64,000 nucleotides of DNA from Lewinellaceae bacterium. Its GTDB lineage: Bacteria; Bacteroidota; Bacteroidia; Chitinophagales; Saprospiraceae. The position numbers and the translations under genes were made by a program. Within the stretch, counting starts at the first letter, position 1. Each line of letters starts with the position of its first letter. Where the stretch lies: NCBI GenBank assembly GCA_020636155.1, contig JACJYM010000011.1, positions 26,656 to 90,655 on the forward strand, in the 5' to 3' direction. The notes under the pieces were generated by a model that did no database searches, was not told the DNA's origin, and saw only the letters and a list, made by a program, of their open reading frames with translations. Shown here one piece after another: positions 63,208 to 64,000 of this stretch.

Positions 63208-64000
63208 TTAATATAGTTCGAAGCTTCCTTCGTACTCGGAGACATTTCCGACACCGTCGGTGACTTCGATTCTAAGCTTGTGGATTCCAATATCCATCCT
63301 TCGAGTATCAATAGTAAGACTATGGGTCAAATCCTTGAATGCTCCGGGGTACCACTGGTCGTCCACATAGATATTGTAATGGATGTCTTTTCCCTTGTTT
63401 TTAGCGAAAGGCTTATCAGAAATTTCAAATTTAAAAATCATGCCCGTTTTACTTTTCTTAGGAAATTCGACTTTTTTAATAACGGGTGCGATGGTATCAA
63501 CAAAGAACTTATAATTTCCAAATTTAGCCAAGCTCACTCGTAGGGTTGAATCTATTATTTCAGAACCATAATCCGCAAGGCCTTCCTTTTCAATGCGTAC
63601 TAGTCGCACTTTGCTTTTATCAAAATTAATGTGTTCTTGAACTGGAATGACCCCCTCAATATTGCACAGTAGTGGAGTGGACTCTTCACAAATTTGATAA
63701 ATGTCTTCATCGTTAATTCGAGACATCTTGAAATTAAAAGGAAGGTCAATGGCTAGTGCCTCTTTTGGAAAATGAAATTGCCAATTTTGACTTATGAATG
63801 TGGTGTCAACCTTACACTTCAAAAATTTTTGAAACTGCCCTTCATAGTGCTTGATGGTATTAGCCGCCACCAACTTGAGATTAATCGTTGTTTTATTGCC
63901 TTCAATATCTGATATATTAACCTCCACATTTCTTGTCCGGTCAGGGTACAGATTGATTAGACCTTGAGAGGTAGCGGTTGTAATCAGACTGAGTTGATTG
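63208..64000 (-). CDS. C-terminal part of a probable M23-family metallopeptidase (N-terminus outside window)
   Basis: The minus-strand frame is open from the right window edge through 'NQLSLITTATSQGLINLYPDRTRNVEVNISDIEGNKTT' to the stop at 63208; the GTG at 63927 is internal, not the true start. Repeated Ig-like endings (DIEGNKTTINLKLV, DGVGNVSEYEGSFELY) match the C-terminal beta-sandwich part of Bacteroidota peptidase M23 proteins. The LytM catalytic domain itself is not visible, so the family call rests on this extension only. Convergent with the Omp28-like gene, 12 bp apart. Confidence 0.55.
   Translation of the reverse strand, partial: NQLSLITTATSQGLINLYPDRTRNVEVNISDIEGNKTTINLKLVAANTIKHYEGQFQKFLKCKVDTTFISQNWQFHFPKEALAIDLPFNFKMSRINDEDIYQICEESTPLLCNIEGVIPVQEHINFDKSKVRLVRIEKEGLADYGSEIIDSTLRVSLAKFGNYKFFVDTIAPVIKKVEFPKKSKTGMIFKFEISDKPFAKNKGKDIHYNIYVDDQWYPGAFKDLTHSLTIDTRRMDIGIHKLRIEVTDGVGNVSEYEGSFELY

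Noticed and set aside
1..64000. CRISPR array, prophage or defence island
   Set aside because: No regularly spaced short repeats, no Cas, phage structural, restriction or toxin-antitoxin motifs were seen. The only mobile element is the IS3-like one.

Overview
This window looks like a chromosome segment from a low-GC member of the Bacteroidota, probably a Saprospiria-like lineage. That placement is an inference. It rests on several proteins ending in type IX secretion (T9SS) sorting tails, on Bacteroidota-type -7 promoter boxes (TAnnTTTG), on the typical cluster starch-synthase domain / DUF4270 / glmS / DUF4290, on DUF4175, DUF6029 and Omp28-like proteins, and on giant HYR/dockerin/cohesin-like surface proteins. 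No 16S gene is present.

Layout. 1-6.3 kb (mostly minus): the 5' part of a DUF4175 coiled-coil membrane protein, a small haem-binding lipoprotein (plus), then fadD and two bacterial PH-domain membrane proteins. 6.5-10.2 kb (plus): hflX, a glutaryl-CoA dehydrogenase broken by three one-base indels, and an AI-2E/PerM-type permease. 10.3-15.6 kb (minus): two T9SS cargo genes, the second cut in two by one in-frame TAG. 16.1 kb: tRNA-Leu(GAG). 16.3-22.6 kb (plus): a large lipoprotein, an ECF sigma factor, a protein with one inner-membrane helix and a predicted barrel, and a frameshifted asparagine synthetase. 22.6-28.6 kb: an OppC-type permease, asnS, an ArsC-like protein, tatC, a small membrane protein split by a T-run, and a lipoprotein.

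28.8-46.9 kb is the most unusual part. Two very large secreted-protein genes lie in tandem. Their 5' parts differ, but from 33081 and 41527 onward they share a nearly identical module of about 5.37 kb that includes the stop codon and the terminator. The module holds a P-domain, HYR-like domains, a carboxypeptidase-regulatory-like domain, dockerin, a cohesin-like domain and a T9SS tail. Copy 1 carries several frame-breaking differences, while copy 2 is one open frame of 2029 codons. Between them lies an IS3-like element of about 1.58 kb with terminal inverted repeats. Its sequence is interleaved with collinear fragments of the giant gene's 3' end, which looks more like a consensus or assembly chimera than a natural element.

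46.9-64 kb: a GT-C-like membrane protein, a HAD phosphatase, a C-terminal processing protease, a DegP/HtrA protease, hpt, an M28 peptidase, the DUF4290/glmS/DUF4270/glycogen-synthase cluster, a TlpA-like redoxin, DUF6029 and Omp28-like proteins, and the 3' end of a probable M23 peptidase gene. The cell-envelope theme is strong: T9SS cargo, envelope proteases, lipoproteins, Tat export and amino-sugar synthesis.

Several housekeeping genes (gcdH, asnB) carry single-base indels, mostly in homopolymers. This suggests uncorrected long-read errors, so broken genes here should be confirmed from reads before being called biological pseudogenes. I found no CRISPR array, no prophage and no recognisable defence system.
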